In this document: one piece after another, positions 8,539 to 18,328 of the stretch
Layout of the letters: every line of letters begins with the position of its first letter
Position numbering within the stretch: position 1 is the stretch's first letter
NCBI GenBank assembly: GCA_000023185.1
Contig: CP001622.1
Coordinates: 2,046,001-2,110,000 of the forward strand
DNA length: 64,000 bases
Reading direction: 5' to 3'
From: Rhizobium leguminosarum bv. trifolii WSM1325
GTDB lineage: Bacteria; Pseudomonadota; Alphaproteobacteria; Rhizobiales; Rhizobiaceae
Translations under genes and position numbers: made by a program
The notes under the pieces: model-generated
Seen by the model: only the letters and a program-made list of their open reading frames with translations
The model's database searches: none
Told to the model about the DNA's origin: nothing

Positions 8539-8976
8539 TTAGAGCAGACCAAGGTCCGTAAGCTCGCGGCGAAGATCCGCCGGCATTTCGGCAATGCCGG
8601 CACCAAGGCTTGTCAGGTCGCGCGGCACATCGTCCTCAGTGTAATAACGCCAGCCCTGGAAGGGACGCTTCGGCTGCACAGCCGTCTCGATGACCTCAGG
8701 GCCAAGCATCAGGCGGCAGCGCGAGATGCCCTCGCCGTCCGTGAAGGTCTCGATGTCGAGCAGCTTCTGCCTCGCCTGCACCTGCCCCTTGATCACCCAG
8801 TAGAGCGAACCGCCGTCAAGCAGCTCTGCCATACGTTTCGGCGCCATGCGCGTCGTGTGCACCGAATGCGGCTCAAGGCCAGCGGCGATGGCGCGCAGCG
8901 AGCGTTCCGCCACCCATTCGCGCAGATCGTCTATCGAGTCGGCGCCGACGCAGAGTTTGATGAGATGCAATGCCAT
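8539..8976 (-). CDS. DUF1489 family protein
   Basis: 145 residues beginning MALHLIKLCVGADSIDDL, the typical opening of the DUF1489 family (PF07370) of alphaproteobacteria. Other hallmarks are TRMAPKR, GSLYWVIKG and GWRYY near the C-terminus. No signal peptide or membrane helix; function unknown. ATG 8976 is chosen over the 14-codon-longer frame because family members start with MALHL. It lies 62 bases downstream of sdaA on the same strand and could be cotranscribed. Confidence 0.85.
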   Translation of the reverse strand: MALHLIKLCVGADSIDDLREWVAERSLRAIAAGLEPHSVHTTRMAPKRMAELLDGGSLYWVIKGQVQARQKLLDIETFTDGEGISRCRLMLGPEVIETAVQPKRPFQGWRYYTEDDVPRDLTSLGAGIAEMPADLRRELTDLGLL

Positions 8977-9037
8977 GCTGCCGTTGAAATCCTTTTGGCA
9001 GCGAGCGTCAAGCACCAAGCTTCAAGCGTCCACAAAC

Positions 9038-10441
<1,404 letters not shown>

Positions 10442-10591
10442 GGGTGCGCCTTCTGAAGATGAGGATGCAAGCTTAAGCGAGGCCGGTTTCGAATCCGTGC
10501 GGCGCACCGACATCGCATGGAGCCGGTGCGACATTCGCACTGCACGCTGGAGCGCCACCCGTCCAATAGGACGCTCCAGCACTTTGAGCTT

Positions 10592-10640
10592 GCGCATAAT
10601 CCCGTCCGAAAATCGAATCCGATTTTCGGGATCATGCGCT
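10592..10640. repeat. Short palindromic repeat, copy 2
   Basis: Core arms CCGAAAATCG (10606-10615) and CGATTTTCGG (10620-10629), flanked by further near-symmetrical arms reading GCGCATAATCCCG and CGGGATCATGCGC. A Rhizobium-type intergenic palindrome. Confidence 0.75.
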
Positions 10641-10794
10641 AAACCAAACGGCCCGTCTTACCAATCATTGCTGCATTCAATGAAGGCTATGCGGAGGAAG
10701 AACTGGTTGCCTTATCTTGACAGTCTGCTCCGGCTCCCAATGTCCTGCTGACGTCGATGCTAGATGACACCTTGTAGATTGGGAGATTGGACAC

Positions 10795-11233
10795 ATGCCG
10801 CTCAAACGGATGGACAACGTAGGAATCGTCGTCGATGACCTCGACGAGACGATTGATTTCTTTCGCGAGCTCGGCCTCGAGCTCGAAGGGCGGGGCTGCG
10901 ATCGAAGGAGAATGGGCGGGGCGTGTCACTGGACTGGGCGATCAGCACGTCGAGATTGCCATGATGCGCACGCCTGATGGCCACAGCCGGCTCGAGCTCT
11001 CCCGCTTCCTCAGGCCGCCTGCCGTCGCAGATCACCGCAATGCCCCGGTGAACGCTCTAGGCTACCTCCGCGTCATGTTCACCCTTGATGACATCGATGA
11101 GACGCTTGAGAGGCTCCGCAAGCGCGGCGCGCAGCTCGTCGGCGAAGTCGTGGACTATCAAGACACCTATCGGCTCTGCTACATCCGCGGGCCTGGAGGG
11201 CTTCTCATCGGACTCGCCCAAGAACTTGGCTGA
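10795..11233 (+). pseudogene. VOC/glyoxalase-family protein, frameshifted
   Basis: The first frame encodes MPLKRMDNVGIVVDDLDETI...GLELEGRG, a typical vicinal-oxygen-chelate start with the metal-ligand-containing first strand, but then runs into nonsense and a stop at 10977. From about 10893 the +1 frame continues the same protein (IEGEWAGRVTGLGDQHVEIAM ... YIRGPGGLLIGLAQELG) to the stop at 11231-11233. The break falls in a run of four G (10892-10895), so one extra base explains it. Either a recent pseudogene or a sequencing error. Intact, it would be about 145 residues, similar to glyoxalase/bleomycin-resistance proteins; substrate unknown. Confidence 0.85.
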
Positions 11234-11234
11234 G

Positions 11235-12434
11235 CTATGCGCGAAGCTTCTCGTCGCGATCATCTTGAATGACCGTGCCGTCGGCTCCATCCCGGGGTTC
11301 GGGCGTCGTCGAGATTTGTCGTTGATCGGCGGTGGTTGACGTTGCGCCGCTCAGCAGGCGCTTTTCGATTTCTTGCAGGTCGAGGATCGCGCGGTCCATT
11401 TGGTCAGCCGGAGTTTCCCGCGAAACCAGACGCCAGCGATTATCCTGCCATATCAGGACCAGCAGCCGCCGGCCTGGAACCTCTATCGTCTCATGGATGA
11501 ACCATGCCCCAACGACCGCAATGCAAAGCGTCACCACGATGAGCGCCGGTTCGGGCAGCATGGCATCAAAAGTCAGACGCGCCAGGAACATGATGGGGAC
11601 ATGGAAAAGGTAAAGTGAAAAACTGATCTTTCCGAAAAACCGCATTGGTGCAGTTGCCAGGACACGGGCTGCGATGGGAGGCTGTCGAGCGACGAGCGCG
11701 ACAATCACGGCTGCGGCCACCGCACTTTGCAGGCCCCAAAATTCAGGGGAAAAACCGGGCAAGATATGCCGGTAAACGAAAAACACCGCCAGGAGAAAAA
11801 GCGTTGAAATGCCTGTGAGGGCGGATGGAATCCAGCTGTTCCAGTGGGAATGCATCATTCCGGCCAGTGCGCCGAAAAGAAAGTAGGGGAGCTTCGAGAC
11901 GAGCAGGATTCCCGGGCCTGGCAATTCAACCAGGCCATCCACGACGACGACCACGGTGAGGCCCACAATCATGCCGCTATAGCGGCGCGGCTGGGCCAAG
12001 CAAAGCCACAGGACGGGAAAGAGCAGATAGAACTGGATCTCGGGTGGTATCGACCAGAAAACACCACTCGAGCCGAGAAGGACGATATGACGGACAAAAT
12101 CCGTGCCGCTAACGATCGGCTGAACAAAATCCAGATTTTGCATGATCGACAGCATCGCTACGAGAACGACAGCCGCTAGGTAAACCGGATAGATGCGGGC
12201 AAAGCGGCTGACAAGAAAATCCAGGACGTTGTCTCTCGTGACCGGCCGTGAGCCGTAGAGATGAGCCATCAGGAAGCCGCTGAGAGCAAAAAACAAACCG
12301 ACGGCTTCGTCGCCCATCGTCACGAGATGCGGCGCTGTGATCGGAAAGATAAGGCCAATATGGGCTCCAACGACCAGAAGCGCAGCGACACCGCGCAGGC
12401 CATCAAGACTCGGGATGTAATCCGGCCGACTCAT
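11235..12434 (-). CDS. Acyltransferase 3 family membrane protein (OafA/YrhL type)
   Basis: 399 residues with about ten membrane helices. It opens with YIPSLDGLRGVAALLVVGAH, the signature of acyltransferase family 3, with the catalytic-site histidine in VVGAH and the conserved RFARIYPVYL motif near residue 78. Such proteins O-acetylate or O-acylate cell-surface sugars such as exopolysaccharide, LPS or Nod-factor-like molecules. The C-terminal 60 residues are soluble and variable. The stop lies 1 base after the VOC pseudogene, so the two genes converge tightly. Substrate not predictable. Confidence 0.88.
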   Translation of the reverse strand: MSRPDYIPSLDGLRGVAALLVVGAHIGLIFPITAPHLVTMGDEAVGLFFALSGFLMAHLYGSRPVTRDNVLDFLVSRFARIYPVYLAAVVLVAMLSIMQNLDFVQPIVSGTDFVRHIVLLGSSGVFWSIPPEIQFYLLFPVLWLCLAQPRRYSGMIVGLTVVVVVDGLVELPGPGILLVSKLPYFLFGALAGMMHSHWNSWIPSALTGISTLFLLAVFFVYRHILPGFSPEFWGLQSAVAAAVIVALVARQPPIAARVLATAPMRFFGKISFSLYLFHVPIMFLARLTFDAMLPEPALIVVTLCIAVVGAWFIHETIEVPGRRLLVLIWQDNRWRLVSRETPADQMDRAILDLQEIEKRLLSGATSTTADQRQISTTPEPRDGADGTVIQDDRDEKLRA

Positions 12435-12540
12435 GGGTCACTTTTGAATTCGGAGTTGAGGTTCAGTCCTGAACAATTGGCCATCACGACTTTACAAGCG
12501 GTTAACGCGGCGCCCTGCTCGTGCGCCTCTAGACTGGTGT

Positions 12541-12604
12541 GGCGCTAGAGCGACGCATCGTGCTCTCCGAAAATCGATTCCGATTTTCGGGCCGATGCGC
12601 TAGC
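12541..12604. repeat. Short palindromic repeat, copy 3
   Basis: Core arms CCGAAAATCG (12566-12575) and CGATTTTCGG (12580-12589) with outer arms containing GCGCTAG...CGCATCG and CGATGCG...CTAGCG. Lies between divergent acyltransferase and rpiB genes, about 50 bases before the rpiB start. Confidence 0.75.
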
Positions 12605-12653
12605 GTGCATCCTCAAGACGGCAAATTGCTTTGGAAAACGGGACCACTTCTCC

Positions 12654-13103
12654 ATGACAGCTACCAACCGCATCGCCCTCTCCAGCGACCACGCCGCCAT
12701 TCAGCTCCGACAGGCTATTGCCGGTCATATCGCGGCGCAGGGGTGGGTAGCGGTCGATATCGGACCGACGACGCCGGAGAGCACACACTATCCCAAGCAC
12801 GGCGAAGCGGCGGCGCGTCTCGTCGCCTCCGGCGATTGCCGCTTTGGCATCATTTTATGCGGTACCGGCCAGGGCATCATGATGGCGGCGAACAAGGTAA
12901 AGGGCATCCGTTGCGGCGTCTGCGTCGACACATTCTCAGCCCGCATGATCCGCCAGCACAACGATGCCAACATGCTTTCGATTGGCGTGCGCGTGGTGGG
13001 CGAAGGGCTGGCACTCGATATCGTGGATGCGTTCCTGACCGCCCAGTTCGAGGGCGGCCGTCATGCGACGCGGGTGGGGATGATTGAGGCGCTGGAGGGC
13101 TAG
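12654..13103 (+). CDS. rpiB: Ribose-5-phosphate isomerase B
   Basis: 149 residues. RpiB/LacAB family marks: SSDHA at 10-14, the phosphate-binding and catalytic loop CGTGQG with Cys69, NDAN and the late GVRVVGEGLAL segment. It interconverts ribose-5-phosphate and ribulose-5-phosphate in the cytosol. In some Rhizobiales RpiB-like isomerases act in erythritol or other sugar-alcohol use, but no such genes are nearby, so the general pentose-phosphate role is the default. ATG 12654 is the only sensible start. Confidence 0.92.
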   Translation: MTATNRIALSSDHAAIQLRQAIAGHIAAQGWVAVDIGPTTPESTHYPKHGEAAARLVASGDCRFGIILCGTGQGIMMAANKVKGIRCGVCVDTFSARMIRQHNDANMLSIGVRVVGEGLALDIVDAFLTAQFEGGRHATRVGMIEALEG

Positions 13104-13237
13104 CGCCGTCCTTTTCTTCTTCTTTGGGCGCCGTCCCGAACCCCCAAGCGACGAATGACCGCTGCAGTTAGCTCCAGAAGATGCGGTCGGCGATCCACCA
13201 AGCCTTGTCGTTTCCCGACGCCTCGATTATGCCGAAC

Positions 13238-13289
13238 TGCCGCATGGCCAAAAAGCCTGCGCCGAGCCGCCGAACTCGGCCATGCGGCA
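13238..13289. repeat. Perfect 12-bp inverted repeat with inner hairpin
   Basis: TGCCGCATGGCC (13238-13249) and GGCCATGCGGCA (13278-13289) are exact reverse complements; within the 28-base interval GCCGAG and CTCGGC can also pair. It lies 50 bases before the DUF599 gene start. It could be a protein-binding dyad or a structured leader. Confidence 0.6.
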
Positions 13290-13339
13290 TAATCCGGGTT
13301 GCGGCACGATGGCCGCGTTCATGCGGAGACTGAACACTG

Positions 13340-14104
13340 ATGACGACGGCGGACTATATCGCTCTGGCCTTCTTTGCCTGTGTCTGGGTGGGCTATTCCT
13401 GGCTGCTGCACGGCCGCACCTTCTTCGGACGCACCAGCCTGACTCACGCGATGACCGAACGGCGCCGGGAGTGGATCTACAATTCGCTGCGCCGCGACCT
13501 GAAGATGATCGACACACAGATCATGGCCGGCCTGCAGAACGGCACCGCCTTCTTCGCCTCGACTTCGATCTTCGCGCTCGGCAGTTGCTTCGCTTTGCTC
13601 GGCGCGACGGAAAAGGTCGACGCGGTCTTCGCCGATCTGCCCTTCGTCCTCCATGGCGGCCATGCCGTCTTCGAGATGAAAGTCGGCGGACTGGCAGTGC
13701 TTTTCGGCTACGCCTTCTTCAAATTCGGCTGGTCTTATCGGCTGTTCAACTACTGCACCATTCTCTTCGGCTCGATCCCGATGATGCGCGACAGCGAGCG
13801 CGACATCATCGCCGCCGAGCGGGCCGCCGAACGCGTCATCCGCATGAATGTCATTGCCGGCAGCAATTTCAACGAGGGCCTCAGAGCGATCTTCCTGTCG
13901 ATCGGCTATCTCGGCTGGTTCATCAACCCTTATGTCTTCATGATGACGACGGCGATCGTCATCTTCGTGCTGACACGCCGGCAATTTTTCTCGCAAGCGC
14001 GACTGGCGATCATGGATACCGGCCCGCCATCAAATCTCCACCTTTCTGCTATTCGCCGCGATAGGCCGTCGAGCGACGGAAGTGATTTGCCGGAGGAACT
14101 TTGA
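13340..14104 (+). CDS. DUF599 family membrane protein
   Basis: 254 residues with four predicted membrane helices (about 5-25, 72-92, 110-140, 195-225). The layout and the WIYNSLRR and GSNFNEGLRAIFLSIGYLGWFINPY segments match DUF599 (PF04654), a proteobacterial family of unknown function. Its stop TGA overlaps the next ATG (TGATG arrangement at 14102-14106), so the two genes are translationally coupled and probably work together in the membrane. Confidence 0.82.
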   Translation: MTTADYIALAFFACVWVGYSWLLHGRTFFGRTSLTHAMTERRREWIYNSLRRDLKMIDTQIMAGLQNGTAFFASTSIFALGSCFALLGATEKVDAVFADLPFVLHGGHAVFEMKVGGLAVLFGYAFFKFGWSYRLFNYCTILFGSIPMMRDSERDIIAAERAAERVIRMNVIAGSNFNEGLRAIFLSIGYLGWFINPYVFMMTTAIVIFVLTRRQFFSQARLAIMDTGPPSNLHLSAIRRDRPSSDGSDLPEEL

Positions 14105-15093
14105 TGACATTGCCGGCAAGGGAAACCGATGCAGCGGCAAAACCGCCGCGCATCGGCCTATTGGATACGGCGCGCGGCGTCGCGTTGATCGCCATGGCGA
14201 GCTACCATTTCAGCTGGGACATGGAGTTCATGGGCTATCTCGCGCCGGGCACGGCCGAGACAGGCTGGCTGAAGATCTATGCCCGGGCGATCGCCACCAC
14301 CTTTCTCTTCATCGTCGGCGTCAGCCTGGTGCTGTCGAGCAAGCCTGAGATTCGCTGGCCATCCTTCTGGAAGCGCTTCGGCATGATTGCCGCGGCAGCC
14401 GCGGTGATCTCGATCGCCACGCGCATCGCCATGCCAAACGAGTGGATCTATTTCGGCATCCTGCACTGCATCGCGGTGCTCACGCTCATCGGCGTCGTTT
14501 TTTTGAGATTGCCGCTCGCCTTCACGCTCATCGCCACGCTCGCGCTCCTTGCCGCCTGGATAACCGATAATTTCGGACCACCCGGCCTGCTTCGCTCATC
14601 CTTCTTCGATCCCCGATATCTCGCCTGGATCGGCCTTGCGGTGACGCCGGAGCGCTCCAACGACTATGTGCCGCTGTTTCCTTGGGCAACGCCCTTCTTC
14701 GCTGGATTGAGTATCGCCTCGATCGCCATCAGAACCAGGCTGCTGCACCGGCTTGCCGCCGTCGGCACCGGCTCCTGGTGGCCGGCAAAGCTTGGCCGCC
14801 ACAGCCTTGCTTTTTATCTCATCCACCAGCCGGTGTTGATCGCCATCGCCTACGGGATTTCCCTCGTCTTCCCGCCGCAGGCGCCGGATCCGGTCGCGAC
14901 TTACCTGAGGCAATGCAACGCCTCTTGCGTCATGCAGCAAGGCGAAGCACTCTGCCACAGCTTCTGCCAGTGCACGCTGGGGAAATTGCAGGCGCAAGCC
15001 CTGTTCACACCGCTGCAGGAGGGCGCGATCGATATACAGAACGACGAGCGGGTCCAGACGATCGCTGCCGAATGCAGCGCCGAGGCTGAATGA
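14104..15093 (+). CDS. DUF1624 (HGSNAT-type) membrane acyltransferase-like protein
   Basis: 329 residues with many membrane helices. The start region GLLDTARGVALIAMASYHFSWDM matches DUF1624 / heparan-alpha-glucosaminide N-acetyltransferase catalytic domain (PF07786), in which a histidine (here H in SYHFSWD, near residue 36) is involved in acetyl transfer. The C-terminus carries a cysteine-rich patch (CNASCVMQQGEALCHSFCQC), unusual for the family. ATG 14104 overlaps the DUF599 stop. Probable transmembrane acyl transfer to an envelope sugar; substrate unknown. Confidence 0.82.
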   Translation: MTLPARETDAAAKPPRIGLLDTARGVALIAMASYHFSWDMEFMGYLAPGTAETGWLKIYARAIATTFLFIVGVSLVLSSKPEIRWPSFWKRFGMIAAAAAVISIATRIAMPNEWIYFGILHCIAVLTLIGVVFLRLPLAFTLIATLALLAAWITDNFGPPGLLRSSFFDPRYLAWIGLAVTPERSNDYVPLFPWATPFFAGLSIASIAIRTRLLHRLAAVGTGSWWPAKLGRHSLAFYLIHQPVLIAIAYGISLVFPPQAPDPVATYLRQCNASCVMQQGEALCHSFCQCTLGKLQAQALFTPLQEGAIDIQNDERVQTIAAECSAEAE

Positions 15094-15117
15094 GTTCGCC
15101 GACAATACGGCGCGTGA

Positions 15118-15510
15118 TCAGGTGGTGACGCCGATTTCGGCGAGGCGGCCGAGGCAGGTCTCTTCGATAGCGTCGAGTTCCGCCAGCGTGTCGTCGATAT
15201 CCTTGCGCTTCTGGCGCAGGTCGTCGCGCTTCTCGTCGACGCGCTTCATCAGGAGCTTCAACTGGCCGAGTTCGCCCGGCGGCTCCTTGTAGACCTGGAT
15301 GATCTCGCGGATCTCTGCGATGGTGAAACCGATGCGCCGGCCGCGCAGGATTTCCCCGATGAGGCGACGGTCGGCTTGCCGGAACAGACGGGTACGCCCG
15401 CGCCGCTCCGGATGGATCAGTCCCTCGTCTTCGTAGAAGCGGAGCGTGCGCGTCGAGACCCCGAATTCGCGCGTCAGTTCCGTTATGCTATAATATTTGT
15501 TCACCGGCAT
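15118..15510 (-). CDS. MerR family transcriptional regulator
   Basis: 130 residues. N-terminal winged helix YYSITELTREFGVSTRTLRFYEDEGLI is a classic MerR DNA-binding domain, followed by a long coiled coil (about 75-125, KRVDEKRDDLRQKRKDIDDTL). It resembles the alphaproteobacterial LiuR-like group that controls branched-chain amino acid or fatty-acid breakdown, but it has no such gene beside it here. There is no cysteine cluster typical of metal sensors. ATG 15510 has GGGGA five bases upstream. A palindrome sits in its own promoter spacer, so autoregulation is likely. Confidence 0.88.
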   Translation of the reverse strand: MPVNKYYSITELTREFGVSTRTLRFYEDEGLIHPERRGRTRLFRQADRRLIGEILRGRRIGFTIAEIREIIQVYKEPPGELGQLKLLMKRVDEKRDDLRQKRKDIDDTLAELDAIEETCLGRLAEIGVTT

Positions 15511-15534
15511 GTGTTCCCCGTCGTCGGACAGACG

Positions 15535-15562
15535 ATAATATTGACTTTTACGTAATAGTCAA
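15535..15562 (-). promoter_or_regulatory. Promoter with MerR-type dyad in the spacer
   Basis: Bases 15541-15562 form an inverted repeat TTGACT-N10-AGTCAA centred on TACGTA. On the minus strand TTGACT (15557-15562) makes a consensus -35, and TATTAT follows after 16 bases (15535-15540) as -10. MerR proteins bind dyads placed between -35 and -10, so this is probably the regulator's own operator. Located between the mgtE 3' end and the merR start. Confidence 0.6.
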
Positions 15563-15574
15563 TTTTTGGGCGGT

Positions 15575-16990
15575 TCAGATGCCGAACCACCAAGTGGCGA
15601 TACCAAGAAAGGCGAAGAAGCCGGTACAGTCCGTCACCGTCGTGACGAAGACCGACGAAGCGATCGCCGGGTCGGCGCCCATCTTGTCGAGCAACAGCGG
15701 CAGAAGGATGCCGGCAAGAGCGGCTGCCATCAGGTTGATGACCATCGCCGCCGCAATCACCCCGCCGAGCTGGTAGTCGTGGAACCAGGTCCCGGCGATC
15801 GCGCCCATGATCGTCGCGAAGACGATGCCGTTGAGGATGCCGACGCCCGCCTCCCTGCGGATGATGCGGCCGGCATTGTAGATGTCGAGATCGCGGGTGG
15901 CGAGCGCGCGCACCGTCACCGTCATCGTCTGCGTGCCGGCATTGCCGCCCATCGAGGCGACGATCGGCATCAGCACGGCGAGCGCGATCATCTTCTCGAT
16001 CGAGCCGTCGAACAGCCCGATGACGCTTGCCGACAGCATCGCCGTGCCGAGATTGATCAAAAGCCACAGGAAGCGCGAACGCACCGTCGAAAGCACATTG
16101 TCCGACAGCTCTTCGTCGCCGACGCCGCCGAGGCGCTTGATGTCCTCGTCCGCCTCCTCATGGATGACGTCGACGACGTCGTCGATGGTCAGCACGCCGA
16201 CCAGCCGGCCGTTCTCGTCGACGACGGCGGCCGAGAGAAGGTCGTACTGCTCGAAGAGCTGGGCCGCCTCCTCCTGGTCCATCTCGGCCGGAACCGGATG
16301 GTTGGTCTCACGCATGATCTGCTCGATCTTCGTCTGCCGCTTGGTGCGCAGGATCTGGTCGAGATCGACTGCGCCGAGCAGCTTGAAGGTCGGATCGATG
16401 ACGAAGATCTGCGAGAAGGAATAGGGCAGATCCTCTTCGTCGCGCATGTAGTCGATCGTCTGGCCGACCGTCCAGAACGGCGGCACGGCGACGAATTCCG
16501 TCTGCATGCGGCGCCCGGCCGAACTTTCGGGATAGTCCAGCGCCCGGCGCAGCCGCACCCGCTCGGTGAACGGCAGCTGGGCGAGGATCTCTTCCCGGTC
16601 CTCCTTGTCGAGGTCTTCGAGAATGTAGACGGCATCGTCCGAATCGAGCTCGCCGATCGCCGCGGCGATCTGCGCGTTCGGCATCTGGTCGACGATTTCG
16701 CGGCGGATCGCCTCGTCGACCTCGGTCAGCGCCGTCATGTCGAAATCGTCGCCGAGCAGGCGCACCAGCGCCAGGCGCTGATCCGGCTGGATCGATTCCA
16801 GCAGGTCGCCTATTTCGGATTCATGCAGGCGGGCAACGTTCTGGCGCAGGAACAGTGTGTCGCGGTCGGCGATCGCAGCACCCACGAGCGCCAGGAAATC
16901 GCCGCGGACATTGCCGTCCTCGTCGTAGATATCGGCTTCCTCGTCATCGGGACGCCTGCGAATGCGGTCTTCCCCATCGGTCGTCGTCAT
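15575..16990 (-). CDS. mgtE: Magnesium transporter
   Basis: 471 residues: an N-terminal acidic helical MgtE_N domain (about 35-135), two CBS domains (about 140-265) and five C-terminal membrane helices (about 295-470). The channel motif PIVASMGGNAGTQT at the first pore segment and the TTVTDCTGFFAFLG helix fit the family. MgtE is a Mg2+-gated channel in the inner membrane; the cytosolic domains close the pore when Mg2+ is plentiful. ATG 16990 has GAGGG upstream and is preferred to the ATG five codons earlier. I looked for an M-box Mg2+ riboswitch upstream and saw none. Confidence 0.93.
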   Translation of the reverse strand: MTTTDGEDRIRRRPDDEEADIYDEDGNVRGDFLALVGAAIADRDTLFLRQNVARLHESEIGDLLESIQPDQRLALVRLLGDDFDMTALTEVDEAIRREIVDQMPNAQIAAAIGELDSDDAVYILEDLDKEDREEILAQLPFTERVRLRRALDYPESSAGRRMQTEFVAVPPFWTVGQTIDYMRDEEDLPYSFSQIFVIDPTFKLLGAVDLDQILRTKRQTKIEQIMRETNHPVPAEMDQEEAAQLFEQYDLLSAAVVDENGRLVGVLTIDDVVDVIHEEADEDIKRLGGVGDEELSDNVLSTVRSRFLWLLINLGTAMLSASVIGLFDGSIEKMIALAVLMPIVASMGGNAGTQTMTVTVRALATRDLDIYNAGRIIRREAGVGILNGIVFATIMGAIAGTWFHDYQLGGVIAAAMVINLMAAALAGILLPLLLDKMGADPAIASSVFVTTVTDCTGFFAFLGIATWWFGI

Positions 16991-17231
16991 CTGCCGCCCT
17001 CGCATCTGGTTCGAATTTCAACGACTGCCGCGCCGCATTCGCAAATGTCGGCCGAAAACACATTATCAACAAGCGGATAAGCGAATCCGGCGCGAGGCTC
17101 CCGCAGCCGGAATTCTTGGCTCCTGCTAGCCCAAAGCATCCGTGTCGTAAAGCGCCAAACGTGCTTCGTGATGACAATGCCCGCGGCCGGCGATAGTTTC
17201 CTCCCCCGTCCAAGCAGAGGAAACCTTCCCC

Positions 17232-17726
17232 ATGCCCATCCGTCCGATTCTGCGCTATCCGCATCCGGGCCTGAAGACTGTCTGCGCGCCGGTGACAGCC
17301 TTCGATTCCTCGCTTACAGCCCTTGCCGGCGACCTGCTGGCGACGATGCGCGCAGCCCCCGGCGTCGGCATCACCGCCGCCCATATCGGCGTCGTCAGCC
17401 GTGTCACGGTGTTGGAGCTCGACAAGGCCGACGGCGTGCGCCTCTACGTCAACCCTCATATCACCTGGTTTTCGCAGGAGACGATGAGCCATGTCGAAGG
17501 CAGCGTCTCGATGCCCGGCGCGACCGACGAGGTCACGCGCCCTCGGGCGATCCGCTTCCGCTATCAGGATGCCGAGGGCGCCGTGCACGAGGACGGTGCC
17601 GAAGATTTCCTCGCCATCTGCGTCCAGCACGAAGTCGACCAGCTCGACGGCATATTCTGGCTGCAGCGCCTCTCGCGGCTGAAGCGCGACCGTCTCGTGA
17701 AAAAATGGGAGAAGACCCAGGACTGA
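17232..17726 (+). CDS. Peptide deformylase-like protein without canonical metal ligands
   Basis: 164 residues with the overall peptide-deformylase fold signature. Motif 1 reads GVGITAAHIG (44-53; canonical GxGLAAxQ), motif 2 reads EGSVS (89-93; canonical EGCLS) and motif 3 reads HEVDQLDG (133-140; canonical HExDHxxG). Thus the metal-binding Cys is Ser91 and the second His is Gln137; only His133 and the catalytic Glu134 remain. True deformylases need Cys-His-His to hold iron. The protein is therefore unlikely to be a normal deformylase. It stands upstream of a BON-domain gene with an 83-base gap. Confidence 0.85.
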   Translation: MPIRPILRYPHPGLKTVCAPVTAFDSSLTALAGDLLATMRAAPGVGITAAHIGVVSRVTVLELDKADGVRLYVNPHITWFSQETMSHVEGSVSMPGATDEVTRPRAIRFRYQDAEGAVHEDGAEDFLAICVQHEVDQLDGIFWLQRLSRLKRDRLVKKWEKTQD

Positions 17727-17809
17727 CAATCACGGCTGACAAATCGCCGTCCACACCGAACCATTCGCCGCTGCCGGCGTTTCCAGCAGAGAAACAAGGA
17801 GCAAATGCA

Positions 17810-18328
17810 ATGGCAAGGATCGGTGACAAAACCCAGTTTTCCCGGGAGAAGCCTGAGCTTTCCCGGGAAGAAGATTATCGCGATCTCGAAGAGCGCAATC
17901 TCGACGACGGCTGGCCCTATGCCGATGGCAGCGGCGCCGGCACCGGCGGCCCTGATAATCGCCCCTACGGCGAGACAGCGGCCAATTTCGACAGCGATCC
18001 CAACAAGGGCTTCCGGGTCGACGGCACGGATGAGGACGGCAATGAAAACCGCCTGAGAGATTCGCTGCGGGCCGATACGATCGACCGCGATGAAAGCGAC
18101 GAACTCGAAGCGCGGGTAAACGACAATCTCGAAAACATTCCCGAGGTCGATATCGACAGTATCGAGGTTCATGCAGACGGTCACGTCGTCACGCTGGAAG
18201 GCTCGGTGGAGACGATCGGCATCGCCCGCAAGGTCGAACTCGGCGCGCTTTCGGTCGACGGCGTCCATCATGTCCGCAACAAACTGCAGCTGACCGGTGT
18301 CGATGCGCATATCCCGAACGAGGATTGA
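17810..18328 (+). CDS. BON-domain protein
   Basis: 172 residues, very acidic. The first 95 residues are low complexity, rich in Asp, Glu, Gly and Arg, and lack a signal peptide. Residues about 98-168 form one BON domain (VDIDSIEVHADGHVVTLEGSVETIGIARKVELGALSVDGVHHVRNKL), a fold that binds phospholipid or other membranes. Cytosolic BON proteins occur in Rhizobium stress responses, but this one has no assigned role. ATG 17810 is preceded by AAGGA. Confidence 0.82.
   Translation: MARIGDKTQFSREKPELSREEDYRDLEERNLDDGWPYADGSGAGTGGPDNRPYGETAANFDSDPNKGFRVDGTDEDGNENRLRDSLRADTIDRDESDELEARVNDNLENIPEVDIDSIEVHADGHVVTLEGSVETIGIARKVELGALSVDGVHHVRNKLQLTGVDAHIPNED

Noticed and set aside
10795..11233. Programmed frameshift in the VOC gene
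   Set aside because: A G-run without a slippery heptamer, stimulatory hairpin or internal ribosome site; simple insertion or sequencing error is more likely.
15118..15510. Metal-sensing MerR (CueR/ZntR type)
   Set aside because: The C-terminal metal-binding cysteine pattern is missing; only one cysteine is present near the end.
16991..17231. M-box Mg2+ riboswitch before mgtE
   Set aside because: Only a simple dyad (GAATCCGGC/GCCGGAATTC, about 17082-17114) is present; the conserved M-box helices are not.
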